From an uncultured Granulosicoccus sp. (GTDB taxonomy: Bacteria > Pseudomonadota > Gammaproteobacteria > Granulosicoccales > Granulosicoccaceae): DNA of 51,656 nucleotides. Each line of letters begins with the position of its first letter. The first letter of the stretch is position 1. The stretch spans positions 1 through 51,656 of the forward strand of contig CANLXI010000041.1 in NCBI GenBank assembly GCA_947495035.1, in the 5' to 3' direction. Both the position numbers and the translations under genes were made by a program. A model generated the notes under the pieces. The model was not told the origin of the DNA, ran no database searches, and worked only from the letters and a program-made list of their open reading frames with translations. Shown here piece by piece: positions 1 through 8,541 of this stretch.

Positions 1-80
1 GTGAAGTGAAGTGAAGTGAAGTGAAGTGAAGTGAAGTGAAGTGAAGTGAAGTGAAGTGAAGTGAAGTGAAGTGAAGTGAA
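1..80. repeat. (GTGAA)16 pentanucleotide tandem array at left edge
   Basis: Sixteen uninterrupted copies of GTGAA run from the first base and stop at GTA. The array touches the window edge, so its true length is unknown. It ends about 130 bp upstream of the first gene's start, so its length could affect that promoter region, but no promoter is recognisable here. Confidence 0.98.
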
Positions 81-208
81 GTAGGGATGACCTGGTCACA
101 AGTACAGTGCGTATTCGGGTCAGACTCGGCTTATTGCTAGTTCCGGTGGCGATGTTTCGCTGTAGGTGAGTGCTAGCGTAGTGCCTGGGACGACGAGTGA
201 AACGATAA

Positions 209-1276
209 ATGGTGCATCAGAGCGTATCTGACGATAGCGACCGCATGACAAGGCTGACGGGGTGCTTGCGCTTGCTCGCCATCGGTGCGCTGTTCGGCTT
301 GTCAGTACCACTGTCCAGGCTGGCGGCGGAAATCGAGTCGCACCCTGTTGGCCTGGCCTTGTGGGTCAACATGCTTGTCGGTGCCATGTGTCTGCTGATC
401 GCAGTGTGTCGCAGAAGTTTGCCGATCATGCATGCACGCCTGTTGCGTTTCGTTTGCCTGTGGGGGATGTTGGGAGTGGTTGGCGGGGATGTATTGCTTT
501 TCTGGGTTGTGCCACATTTACCGGCATCGACCGTCTCCATCATCCTGGTGTGCGAGGGCTTCATTGTCTATGCCTGCCTGTTGCTCCGTGGCAAGGTGCG
601 GACCAGTCGAAGAAGTCTGATCGGACTGGTGATGGGAATGCTGGGAATACTCATGTTGATTGGCAATGGTGACACCATAGCGACGGCTGGTGAGCCGGTC
701 TGGATACTTCTAGCGCTCTCCATACCAGCGGTATTTGCTGCCGAGGACTTCCTGATTTGCAGCTCGATGACTGAAGACTCGGATTTCCTGGCGTTGACCG
801 GATACTCGGCCATTCTCGGCAGTATGATGCTTCTTCCAGTCGCCTGGTTTCTGAACGATTTCATCGCTTTGAGCTGGGTCCCTTCACAACTGGAAATCGC
901 GATCGTGTGTATCGCCCTCAGCAGTGCGTTGGGAACATTCCTCATGGTGCAATTGATGGTGAACCTGGGAGCGCTGTATGGCAGTCAGACGGGCTATACC
1001 ATTACCTTTGCCGGTGTTGTCTGGTCCATTGTGCTACTGGGGGAACGTCTGAGCCTGGGAACGTTGCTGGCTCTGGTGTTATTGATTCTTGGGCTGTTGT
1101 GTGTAGAACCCGTGAAAAAGGTGATGAATGATGTTGGGGGCAGAGCCTCCTGGCACGGATTCTCGACCAGATGGATGGGCGGAAAGGCAGCACTGGGTAC
1201 TGGAAACAACGTCTCTGATACGGCAGGCAAAAGGGTTCAGACAGACTTGTATCAGCATGTCAATCGGATTCAATGA
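209..1276 (+). CDS. DMT-superfamily (EamA) transporter
   Basis: This is a 355-residue multi-pass inner-membrane protein of the drug/metabolite transporter superfamily, which usually exports metabolites or amino acids. About ten hydrophobic segments can be counted, in two EamA-like repeats at roughly residues 15-135 and 160-300. The second repeat ends in the typical pattern of a G-E-R-L turn (about residue 276) followed by a last helix. A hydrophilic tail of about 50 residues follows. Neither the ATG at 209 nor the alternative at 245 has a convincing Shine-Dalgarno sequence; 245 would remove 12 residues and start close to the first helix. The substrate cannot be predicted. The gene stands alone, just downstream of a tandem array. 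Confidence 0.85.
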   Translation: MVHQSVSDDSDRMTRLTGCLRLLAIGALFGLSVPLSRLAAEIESHPVGLALWVNMLVGAMCLLIAVCRRSLPIMHARLLRFVCLWGMLGVVGGDVLLFWVVPHLPASTVSIILVCEGFIVYACLLLRGKVRTSRRSLIGLVMGMLGILMLIGNGDTIATAGEPVWILLALSIPAVFAAEDFLICSSMTEDSDFLALTGYSAILGSMMLLPVAWFLNDFIALSWVPSQLEIAIVCIALSSALGTFLMVQLMVNLGALYGSQTGYTITFAGVVWSIVLLGERLSLGTLLALVLLILGLLCVEPVKKVMNDVGGRASWHGFSTRWMGGKAALGTGNNVSDTAGKRVQTDLYQHVNRIQ

Positions 1277-1302
1277 TCATACGGACTTGTGGTAACGGCG
1301 GT

Positions 1303-1372
1303 AGGCGCCGTATAACTCGAGCCGAGCGCCGCCCGGTCGAGCGCGACTTCCAGTCGTGGACTCATGTCTCAT
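1303..1372. repeat. Dispersed ~70-bp structured element, copy 1
   Basis: This stretch aligns with 38090-38160. Over the last 57 bp, which align without gaps, 45 positions match. Two hairpins are possible in both copies: GGCGC (1304-1308) with GCGCC (1326-1330), and CGACT (1344-1348) with AGTCG (1352-1356) around a TCC loop. In the other copy the second stem has changed but still pairs if G-U pairs are allowed. It may be a small RNA, an RNA regulatory element or a REP-like repeat. Confidence 0.55.
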
Positions 1373-1624
1373 TGAGGTCAGCCAATTCCAGAGGCAATCG
1401 GTTTTTCCCGGATCAATCAGGTGCCGTTGACCGGGTAGTTCCACTGCTGGTATTTCATGAGGAATGATCCGAAGAAAGCAATTGCCTGGCAGTTTCGAAA
1501 ATCCGGACGGTTGCCTGGATATCACCTGACGATGGCTGTGGCGAGAAACATCAGATGGTGATGACCCTGATGCTACTGATGGATCCCGAGTGCGATCCGA
1601 TGGAATGTCTCTGGCCCTCGTTGT

Positions 1625-1649
1625 ACCTGATCGGTTGACCGCATCAGGT
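1625..1649. promoter_or_regulatory. Candidate operator palindrome upstream of dehydratase
   Basis: Arms ACCTGAT (1625-1631) and ATCAGGT (1643-1649) are perfect inverted repeats. Inside them CGGT and ACCG form a second pair around a TG centre, with one extra C. The site lies 45 bp before the dehydratase start, a fitting place for a repressor or activator. No regulator gene lies next to it. Confidence 0.4.
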
Positions 1650-1693
1650 GAATGCGCATACATTGATGCACGATAACTCCTGGAGATAACCGT

Positions 1694-3436
1694 ATGAGTG
1701 CACCGGTTCGAAAAAACCCGGATTCGCTGCGTTCCGCGCGCTGGTTTGCTCCTGACGATCTGCGTACCTTCGGTCATCGCTCTCGATTGATGCAGCTCGG
1801 TTATGCCGATGAAGACTATCTGGGCAAGCCGGTCATCGGTGTGTTGAGTACCTGGTCGGAGCTCAACTCCTGTCACTCCCACTTCCCGGAGCGAGTGCTG
1901 GACGTGAAGCGGGGTATTGCGCAGGCTGGCGGTTTTGCGGTGGAAATGCCGACACTGTCGGTTGACGAGAGTTTCACCAAGCCGACCTCCATGTTGTATC
2001 GCAACCTGTTGGCGATGGAAACCGAGGAAATGATTCGCTCGCACCCGCTGGACGGTGTGGTCCTCATGGGAGGCTGCGACAAGACGACACCCGGGCTTGT
2101 CATGGGGGCCTTGTCTGCCGGTGTGCCGATGATCTTCCTGCCTGCGGGTCCCATGCTGCGGGGCAATTACGCGGGCCAGTACCTCGGTTCCGGATCGGAT
2201 GCCTGGAAATACTGGGACGAAAGGCGCGCTGGCAATGTCTCTGACCAGGAATGGGTGGGCATTCAGGGCGGTATCGCCCGCTCGGCCGGTACCTGCATGA
2301 CCATGGGCACTGCCTCCACGATGACGGCCATTGCCGAGGCCATGGGGCTCAGTCTGCCGGGCTCATCATCGATACCCGCGGTCGACTCGAGCCACAAGCG
2401 CATGGGGTCGGCTTGCGGACGCCGTATAGTCGACATGGTCTGGGAGGATCAGACGCCCGAGAAGATCGTGACAGAGGCAGCCTGCCGCAATGCCGCCAGC
2501 GTAGCCATGGCCACGGGTTGCTCGACCAATGCGGTGGTACATCTGATAGCGATGGCTCGACGGGCAGGAGTCAGTCTGACGCTGGATGATCTGGACGCAC
2601 TGGGGCGGATCACACCACTGATCTGCAATGTGCGACCCTCGGGAAAAGGCTATCTGATGGAGGACTTTCACTATGCCGGAGGCTTGCGCGCATTGATGAA
2701 GCAGATGGAGGAGAAGCTGGATTGCACGGTTGTCACGGTGACCGGCAAGAGCCTTGCCGAGAACCTGGAAGGCGCAACAGTGTTCAATGATGACGTCATT
2801 CGCCCCTTGTCCAGGCCGGTTTATGAGGAAGGCTCTCTGGCCGTGCTTCGTGGCAACCTTTGCCCGGATGGTGCTGTCATCAAGCCTGCAGCCTGCGATC
2901 CACGCTTCTACACGCACGAAGGCCCGGCGCTGGTATTCGACAGCTATCCGGAATTGAAGGAAGCTGTCGATGATGAAGATCTGGATGTAACTCCGGAGCA
3001 TGTGCTCGTGCTGCGTAATGCTGGACCACTTGGCGGCCCCGGAATGCCGGAATGGGGCATGCTGCCCATACCGAAAGCCCTGATCAAACAGGGCCATCGC
3101 GACATGTTGAGACTGTCCGATGCGCGAATGTCCGGGACCTCCTATGGTGCCTGCGTGCTGCACGTAGCGCCGGAGAGTTTCATTGGCGGCCCGTTGGCGC
3201 TCCTGCAAACAGGTGACATCATCCGTCTCGACCTGGCTGCGCGACAGCTGAACATGCTGGTGGATGATGAAGAGCTGGCACGGCGTCGTGCCGCCTGGCT
3301 GGCGCCGGCTCCACGCTTCGAACGAGGCTGGGGCTGGATGTATTCCCGGCACGTGACGCAGGCCGACAAGGGGTGCGATTTCGATTTCCTGGAGACGGGG
3401 TTTGGCAAGGCAGCTGGTGAACCGGACATTTTCTGA
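1694..3436 (+). CDS. IlvD/Edd-family sugar-acid dehydratase ([2Fe-2S], L-arabinonate dehydratase type)
   Basis: This 580-residue enzyme belongs to the IlvD/Edd family, which dehydrates 2,3-dihydroxy acids to 2-keto acids. The three cluster-binding cysteines are visible: C60, C128 in GGCDKTTPG, and C201 in AGTCMTMG. S480, in the DARMSGTSYG motif, takes the place of the proposed catalytic serine. As I recall, the spacing and numbering match the rhizobial L-arabinonate dehydratase almost exactly, so a pentonate or hexonate substrate is more likely than the branched-chain amino-acid pathway. GGAG precedes the ATG by about 9 bp. No sugar dehydrogenase, lactonase or transporter lies beside it, so the pathway is not defined by context. 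A palindrome just upstream may be its operator, and an 11-bp tandem array begins right after the stop codon. Confidence 0.9.
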   Translation: MSAPVRKNPDSLRSARWFAPDDLRTFGHRSRLMQLGYADEDYLGKPVIGVLSTWSELNSCHSHFPERVLDVKRGIAQAGGFAVEMPTLSVDESFTKPTSMLYRNLLAMETEEMIRSHPLDGVVLMGGCDKTTPGLVMGALSAGVPMIFLPAGPMLRGNYAGQYLGSGSDAWKYWDERRAGNVSDQEWVGIQGGIARSAGTCMTMGTASTMTAIAEAMGLSLPGSSSIPAVDSSHKRMGSACGRRIVDMVWEDQTPEKIVTEAACRNAASVAMATGCSTNAVVHLIAMARRAGVSLTLDDLDALGRITPLICNVRPSGKGYLMEDFHYAGGLRALMKQMEEKLDCTVVTVTGKSLAENLEGATVFNDDVIRPLSRPVYEEGSLAVLRGNLCPDGAVIKPAACDPRFYTHEGPALVFDSYPELKEAVDDEDLDVTPEHVLVLRNAGPLGGPGMPEWGMLPIPKALIKQGHRDMLRLSDARMSGTSYGACVLHVAPESFIGGPLALLQTGDIIRLDLAARQLNMLVDDEELARRRAAWLAPAPRFERGWGWMYSRHVTQADKGCDFDFLETGFGKAAGEPDIF

Positions 3437-3437
3437 A

Positions 3438-3545
3438 CAGATCGGGAGCAGATCGGGAGCAGTTCGGGAGCAGTTCGGGAGCAGATGGGGAGCAGATCGG
3501 GAGCAGATCGGGAGCAGATGGGGAGCAGATGGGGAGCAGATCGAG
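3438..3545. repeat. 11-bp tandem array, about 9.8 copies of CAGATCGGGAG
   Basis: The array begins one base after the dehydratase stop codon. Copies differ at only two positions, giving ATC, TTC or ATG after the CAG, so variants are clustered rather than random. Because 11 is not a multiple of 3, the array is open in several frames and creates spurious repetitive reading frames on both strands. Confidence 0.97.
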
Positions 3546-3665
3546 ACGAATTCTTTTCACGTGAAGTTTTTCGTCGATCCGCAAGCGATGGTTACCGTCA
3601 GACACGAAGGTAACGGGTGACAACGTTGTATTTTATGGGCGAGACTTCTTTGCAGAGTTAGCATT

Positions 3666-3718
3666 GTGCATCTGTGCATCTGTGCATCTGTGCATCTGTG
3701 CATCTGTGCATCTGTGCA
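3666..3718. repeat. 8-bp tandem array, about 6.6 copies of GTGCATCT
   Basis: Six perfect copies are followed by a partial GTGCA. The array is unrelated in sequence to the 11-bp array 120 bp upstream. Confidence 0.97.
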
Positions 3719-4074
3719 ATTTTGATGGGCTTTCGGCAGTCGCGACTGGCTTTTTGTGCGGTCGAAAGCAGTTTCCCGACACAAGTTCAATCACGTGGAC
3801 GTTGATGAGAGAGTTCGCGACTGCAGGTTGTCGGCACACACTTGCAGGTAGACGTTCTCGATCTGCAGATTGATCGATGCTGTTCAGTACGTTTGCTGCT
3901 TGTCCGACACGGCATTGGGCTCGACGTAAAAGAGTGTTGCAGGTCAACCAGAATGGCGGGCTTCAGGTAGACTGACTGCTGGAAAGACTCATTTCGGAGA
4001 GCGTGTCGTCCACTGGATCGTGTTCCTGCGTAGCGCTTTTCCGATCAGCCCTGTCGCACTGCTTGTTGATTCTC

Positions 4075-4629
4075 ATGGATTCAAGTCGATTCGCCAAAAT
4101 CTATGTCGGAGTATTTCTATTACTGATGCAGTTGTCATTCAATTGCAGCGCTCAGCAACCGGCACTACCGGAAGGAAGAGTCATTCTGACGGTTTCAGGT
4201 GCCATTGAATCGAGTGTCGATGCAGCATCGAGTGATGCCAATGGTGTCGCGCAACCGCCAACGGTGAGTTTCGACCTTGCGATGCTGGAGTCTCTCGGGA
4301 TGATCAAGGTTGCCACTGAGACGCCCTGGACGACGGGCATCATCGAATTCGAAGGTGTTCTGGTGCGGGATCTTCTGGATTTCGTGAAGGCCGATGGCAA
4401 GACGGTAAAGGCAGCGGCGCTGGATGATTATGTGGTTGACATACCGGTGGAAGACTTTCTCGTGCATGATGTCATCATTGCCACTCGTATCAAGGGTAAA
4501 CCGATGAGAGTACGAGAAAACGGTCCTCTGTGGATAATCTATCCGTGGAACGACGTGCCTGATCTACGGCGCCCCCACTTCTACTCCAACTCCATCTGGC
4601 AATTGAATTCCCTGATGGTTCTGCCATGA
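4075..4629 (+). CDS. Secreted molybdopterin-oxidoreductase-fold protein, no Mo-ligating cysteine
   Basis: Read from the ATG at 4075, this protein has 184 residues. It starts with a clear signal peptide (about 26 residues, ending FNCSA) and continues as a sulfite-oxidase-type molybdopterin-binding fold; the late GPLWIIYPW segment is typical of that family. A GTG at 4003 would add 24 residues before the signal peptide and is less likely. The mature part has no cysteine at all, so the usual metal ligand is missing and oxidoreductase activity is doubtful. Its last codon overlaps the kinase start (ATGA at 4626), so the two are translated together. I infer that it is a periplasmic ligand-binding partner of the kinase rather than an enzyme. 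Confidence 0.75.
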   Translation: MDSSRFAKIYVGVFLLLMQLSFNCSAQQPALPEGRVILTVSGAIESSVDAASSDANGVAQPPTVSFDLAMLESLGMIKVATETPWTTGIIEFEGVLVRDLLDFVKADGKTVKAAALDDYVVDIPVEDFLVHDVIIATRIKGKPMRVRENGPLWIIYPWNDVPDLRRPHFYSNSIWQLNSLMVLP

Positions 4630-6539
4630 AGTTGACGAGGGGCGTGTGGCGTGAGCTGGACACCCTTTTGCTGGCCGCTGCATCAGTATTGGCCATCGGT
4701 GCGGTAGTCATGCTCTTCAACCTGAACAAGGAACTGAGCGTATCGCGAACCATATTCAACGACGACCTGCCATCGTTTTCGGTACGAGCCGAGTTCGACC
4801 TGGCCATGCTGGTTTCCGAAATCAACGAGTTCATCCAGGGAGAGAAGGATGCCGAGGAGATGTGGCAACGCTACGAGGTCCTGATTGCGCGGCTGTCTCA
4901 CTATGAGGCTGCCTTCCTGACGGAGTATTCCGATCCCGACCCGGAATTTCACGCCATTATCGAAGAACTCACGACGAGGGTGCTGGCGTTCGAAGAGTCG
5001 TTTTACGCATTGAGACCTGGCGATGTGAGTTCTGCCTTGCAGCTGAGAAACGAGTTCAAGGGGATGCGGCCCCAACTGGCAACCTTGAGCAATCTGACCC
5101 GACATCACCAGTTTCTCCAGTATCAGAAAATCGATGAAAGCCTGGCTCATAGTGCTTTCGTTGGAACATTGATGCTGGCGTCAACACTGATTCTCGGCGC
5201 GTTGACCATGGGGCGGTTCTGGTACAGCCTGCGTGAGAAAACCCGGTTCAGTGAGGAACTTGAAGCAAAGATACAGCTGCGGACCCGCGATCTGCAGCTC
5301 AGCAACAGTGAGCTGAAAAAGGAAATTGCCGAACGCCAGAAGGCAGAGAAGAATCTGGCGGAGCGTGATCGACAGATGCACCATGTTCAGAAGATGGAAG
5401 CCGTCGGCAGAATCACGGCCGGTGTTGCCCATGATTTCAACAATCTGCTGGCGGTCATCATGGGCAATATCGAGTTGCAGATGAATCTGGGCGAGAACCG
5501 ACACCCCGCAAGGTTTCTCGATAATGCCTTGTCCGCCTCCATCATGGGCAGCCAGTTGACGCGAAAATTGCTGGCCTTTGGCCGCCGTTCTCCGCTGAAG
5601 CCCGAGATGGTCGATCTGAATCGGGTCGTTTCAGAACTCAATGATCTTTTCATGCAGACGATTTCGGAAAAGAATACGCTGGAGACGATTCTGACTGACG
5701 ACCTCAGGCCCATATGTGTGGATCGGTCACTGCTGGAGAATGTGGTACTCAATCTGGTCATCAACGCTCGCGATGCTCTGCCGGATGGTGGCATCATCAC
5801 GATCAGGACTGAAAACGTCAGGCTGGAGCACGGTCATTCGGAAAGTGATGGCCGACTGATGAAGGCTGGAGATTATGTACAACTTACCGTGTCCGATATC
5901 GGATCCGGGATGTCCGCCGAAGTACTTGAACAGGCTATAGAACCGTTTTTCACGACAAAATCGGAATCGGAAGGCTCGGGGCTGGGGCTGTCAATGGCCT
6001 ATGGCTTTGTCCAGCAGTCGAACGGACAAATGCGTGTCGACAGCAAGCTGGGCGAGGGGACCTCGGTGCAACTGATATTTCCGACCAGTGATTCTCCAGA
6101 GTGCCCGGCAGCCTCGACGATGGACTCGATGACCTATGAACCGAATGGACGAACCCTGAGAGTGCTTGTGGCTGAAGACTCGGAGGCGGTGCGAAAGACA
6201 GTGGTCAAACAGCTTCAGCTACTGGGTTGCAGCACGGTAGAGGCCGGCAGTGGCCATGAGGCTCATGAATTGATCAAGGCAGACAGCAGTATCGATCTGT
6301 TGCTGACGGATGTCGTCATGCCGGGCAGCATGCAGGGACCGGAGCTGGCGGAACAGGTTCTGCAACTTTACCCCGGGATGAAGGTCGTTTTCATGTCTGG
6401 TTATCCGAAGGGCATGGATCAGTCGGTGGATGGTCCCAACAACCGCTTCACCAAGTTGATGAAGCCGATCTCGCTTGGCGTGTTGTCGCAGACATTGCGC
6501 CAGGAATTCGAAGTTGATCCGGCTCATGAATCGCTCTGA
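4626..6539 (+). CDS. Hybrid sensor histidine kinase with C-terminal receiver domain
   Basis: This 637-residue protein has one N-terminal membrane helix (about 12-32), a helical periplasmic sensor region of about 140 residues, a second helix (about 174-197) and a coiled coil (about 205-255). The kinase core follows: H-box with phospho-accepting H269 in AHDFNN, N-box at N376-N380, D424 in SDIGSG, and GSGLGLS at about 450-456. The receiver domain (about 511-630) keeps the acidic pair E517/D518, phospho-acceptor D562, S591 and K613. All catalytic positions are intact. It overlaps the upstream gene by four bases, so the secreted partner probably supplies the signal. No separate response regulator with an output domain is present; a histidine phosphotransferase elsewhere would be needed. 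Confidence 0.92.
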   Translation: MKLTRGVWRELDTLLLAAASVLAIGAVVMLFNLNKELSVSRTIFNDDLPSFSVRAEFDLAMLVSEINEFIQGEKDAEEMWQRYEVLIARLSHYEAAFLTEYSDPDPEFHAIIEELTTRVLAFEESFYALRPGDVSSALQLRNEFKGMRPQLATLSNLTRHHQFLQYQKIDESLAHSAFVGTLMLASTLILGALTMGRFWYSLREKTRFSEELEAKIQLRTRDLQLSNSELKKEIAERQKAEKNLAERDRQMHHVQKMEAVGRITAGVAHDFNNLLAVIMGNIELQMNLGENRHPARFLDNALSASIMGSQLTRKLLAFGRRSPLKPEMVDLNRVVSELNDLFMQTISEKNTLETILTDDLRPICVDRSLLENVVLNLVINARDALPDGGIITIRTENVRLEHGHSESDGRLMKAGDYVQLTVSDIGSGMSAEVLEQAIEPFFTTKSESEGSGLGLSMAYGFVQQSNGQMRVDSKLGEGTSVQLIFPTSDSPECPAASTMDSMTYEPNGRTLRVLVAEDSEAVRKTVVKQLQLLGCSTVEAGSGHEAHELIKADSSIDLLLTDVVMPGSMQGPELAEQVLQLYPGMKVVFMSGYPKGMDQSVDGPNNRFTKLMKPISLGVLSQTLRQEFEVDPAHESL

Positions 6540-6635
6540 TGGTGACTTTGGACGACATCCAGTCTCTGAATAGCGTTGACAACGGCCAGGGTCAGCTGCT
6601 CACGAGTATCTAAATAGTGCAATAGTGGTCCACAC

Positions 6636-7115
6636 TCAGTCAAACAGTAACGCCATGGACAGGAAAATCAGTACTCCGCTGGTCAGTATCAATCGCAGTC
6701 GGCCAAACCAGGCAGGTAGTTCCTGTCGATTCACCGCTACCCTGTCCATCGCATATTGACAGGCAAATCCTGCAATCAGAAGAATCAGCATGACGCTCGT
6801 ACTGAACAGCAGAGCGCACCAGGCAATCACACTGGGTATCACACTGAGTGTCAAGGGAGCCCACTGCTGGATATCTGCATTGTCGGCCAGCAGTCTGCCC
6901 CAACGTATACCGCCCAGAAAACTCAGGATGACCGCCCCATAGGCTCCCAGGGCGTGCAAGGCCTGTGCGTTGGATATTCCTTGAATCTGTTCTTTGCCAT
7001 CGATGATCACCGTGGCAAAGGCGGTGGCGATGAACGGCAGCAGGCCGCACAGTCCCAGTATCAGGGCTGGACGGGGTATGGCAGCAGTCTGGTTCTTCAT
7101 GACAGGCGTGAGCAT
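6636..7115 (-). CDS. DUF3429 family membrane protein
   Basis: This is a 159-residue hydrophobic protein with about five membrane segments. The FLGGIRWG motif near residues 66-73 is characteristic of the DUF3429 family, whose function is unknown. The start is uncertain: ATG at 7115 and ATG at 7100 (five residues later) both lack a good Shine-Dalgarno sequence. It is convergent with the kinase gene and has no neighbour on its strand. Confidence 0.8.
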   Translation of the reverse strand: MLTPVMKNQTAAIPRPALILGLCGLLPFIATAFATVIIDGKEQIQGISNAQALHALGAYGAVILSFLGGIRWGRLLADNADIQQWAPLTLSVIPSVIAWCALLFSTSVMLILLIAGFACQYAMDRVAVNRQELPAWFGRLRLILTSGVLIFLSMALLFD

Positions 7116-7484
7116 CCGGAGGTTATGGAAGATACTGGTAGACTTGTTCGGTCAACCTCCAGGACAGGATCACTATCCGGGCAGCTCATTGCTTCGCTTC
7201 AGGCTATTCACGCAGGTAGTGTCAACCCGGTAGTGGAAGCGGAACAGATCTTGTAGAGACAGTCCGTCTGGGAGAATTGGCAAGTCAGGTGTGAGGATCG
7301 TCGTTCGATCTTGTCGGAGTGCTTCGTTTGCCGGTATCGCCTGATGCAGACTGCGGACATTCACAATGGAAGGGAAGCGGTGGCTTCATCATCGTCAACC
7401 ACGGCAATGGCCAGCAAGTGATTGGCTTGTTGGACATGTGCTGGGCATCAATAAGAAATAGAAACCGAGATCCAAGGCAGAAAA
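7116..7484. other. Intergenic region, weak promoter only
   Basis: These 369 bp lie between divergent genes. No gene, repeat or strong structure was seen. A weak promoter candidate for the following dehydrogenase is TTGTTG (7427-7432), a 17-bp spacer and AATAAG (7450-7455). Confidence 0.3.
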
Positions 7485-8246
7485 ATGGAACTGAAAGGAA
7501 AAGTGATAGTCGTTACCGGCGCTGGTCAGGGGCTTGGCCTCAATACATCTCTGGCATTGGCAGCCAGAGGAGCCAGTCTGGCGCTGGTGGACCTCGATGA
7601 GGAACATCTGGCCAATGCCGTCAAGCTGTGTGAGGAAGCGGGGGCACAGGCACGCAGCTACAAGGCCGATGTGGCCAGTGAGTCAGACGTCGAAAGGCTT
7701 TTCACGGAGGTGGTGAGTGACTTTGGTGCACTGGACGGCACGGTCAACAATGCCGGTATTACACGCGATGGTCTACTGGTAAAGGCAAAGGATGGCAAGA
7801 TCATCAAGAAGATGGACATCAAGGAATGGCAAACCGTTATCGATGTCAACCTGACTGGGGTGTTTCTGTGCGCCCGTGAGGCAGCAGCCAGAATGATCGA
7901 ACTGGGCAGGCCCGGTGTCATCATCAACATCAGCAGCATTTCACGTGCCGGCAATTTCGGTCAGACAAATTACGCGGCAGCGAAGGCCGGGGTTGCTGCG
8001 ATGACGGTTACCTGGGCCAAGGAGCTTGCCCGATACGGTATCCGGGTGGCCGCCATTGCTCCCGGGTTTGTCAACACGCCAATGGTTGCCAGCATGAACC
8101 CGCATGCACTGGAGAAACTGGAAGGCGGGATTCCATTGAAACGATTGGCTCATCCCGATGAAATTGCCCACACCGCTGTTTTCCTGTTCGAGAACGACTA
8201 TGTCACCGGTCGTGTCATGGAGGTGGATGGTGGACTACGTATCTGA
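7485..8246 (+). CDS. SDR-family oxidoreductase (FabG-like)
   Basis: This 253-residue classical short-chain dehydrogenase has a TGAGQGLG nucleotide loop (11-18), NNAG (89-92), an active-site serine near 150, and Y163/K167. The closing EVDGG segment is typical of FabG-type reductases. D36 after the second strand may favour NAD over NADP. A basic insert (KAKDGKIIKK, about 100-109) follows the NNAG region. The Shine-Dalgarno AAGG lies about 7 bp before the ATG. No fatty-acid synthesis genes flank it, so it is more likely a catabolic or auxiliary 3-oxoacyl/hydroxy dehydrogenase than housekeeping FabG. Confidence 0.88.
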   Translation: MELKGKVIVVTGAGQGLGLNTSLALAARGASLALVDLDEEHLANAVKLCEEAGAQARSYKADVASESDVERLFTEVVSDFGALDGTVNNAGITRDGLLVKAKDGKIIKKMDIKEWQTVIDVNLTGVFLCAREAAARMIELGRPGVIINISSISRAGNFGQTNYAAAKAGVAAMTVTWAKELARYGIRVAAIAPGFVNTPMVASMNPHALEKLEGGIPLKRLAHPDEIAHTAVFLFENDYVTGRVMEVDGGLRI

Positions 8247-8541
8247 TTTCCGGGTCGTGTCGATCTGAAGGGTGTAGACAGGTATGTCCTGCTGCACCGT
8301 TCAGGCCGGGAGTCGGGTCAGGGTGATTCGAGCGAGGACCCGGTGGAGCAGACTGCCTGCCGGGCTCGTAGCCACCCGACATTTTCGTAGACAGCATTAT
8401 TGCGCATTTTCTGTCAAATTCATGGCGAAAAGCCGCTCTGGTCAGGCCTTCCCGTCGCCAATTCATTCTAAAAGGTAGTCTCATTGGTCTATCAGCCTCC
8501 CCGAGGGAAGTGATAACTTCATCACGTAATGATTCGAGGTG

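Larger units (their letters stand above)
1277..1693. other. Intergenic region with dispersed element and palindrome
   Basis: This 417-bp gap contains copy 1 of the dispersed ~70-bp element (1303-1372) and a palindrome at 1625-1649, both listed separately. A minus-strand reading frame crosses it but has no recognisable protein features and runs antisense into the dehydratase gene. The Shine-Dalgarno sequence of the next gene (GGAG, about 9 bp before the ATG at 1694) lies at its right end. Confidence 0.6.
3437..4074. other. Long intergenic region carrying two tandem arrays
   Basis: About 640 bp without a credible gene. It contains the 11-bp array (3438-3545) and the 8-bp array (3666-3718). The remaining sequence has short frames on both strands, but none has a Shine-Dalgarno sequence, a domain or a signal peptide. 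The promoter of the following two-gene operon should lie towards the right end; I could not place it. Confidence 0.6.

Noticed and set aside
1277..2044. 255-codon minus-strand frame before and inside the dehydratase
   Set aside because: It crosses the dispersed element and then runs antisense to a real gene. Its match to another frame near 38100 is explained by the repeat, not by a shared protein.
2366..3352. Long minus-strand frame inside the dehydratase gene
   Set aside because: It is antisense to a gene with complete catalytic motifs, has no domain and no ribosome site. Similar shadows were rejected at 20629-21903, 29357-30346, 42383-43318, 43487-44530 and 49374-50315.
3402..3620. Repetitive frame created by the 11-bp array
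   Set aside because: Its protein is only the array read in three frames; nothing else supports a gene. The same applies to 3633-3947 (8-bp array) and 26838-27134 (10-bp array).
7485..8246. Housekeeping fabG
   Set aside because: No fatty-acid synthesis genes flank it, and the insert after NNAG is unlike FabG.
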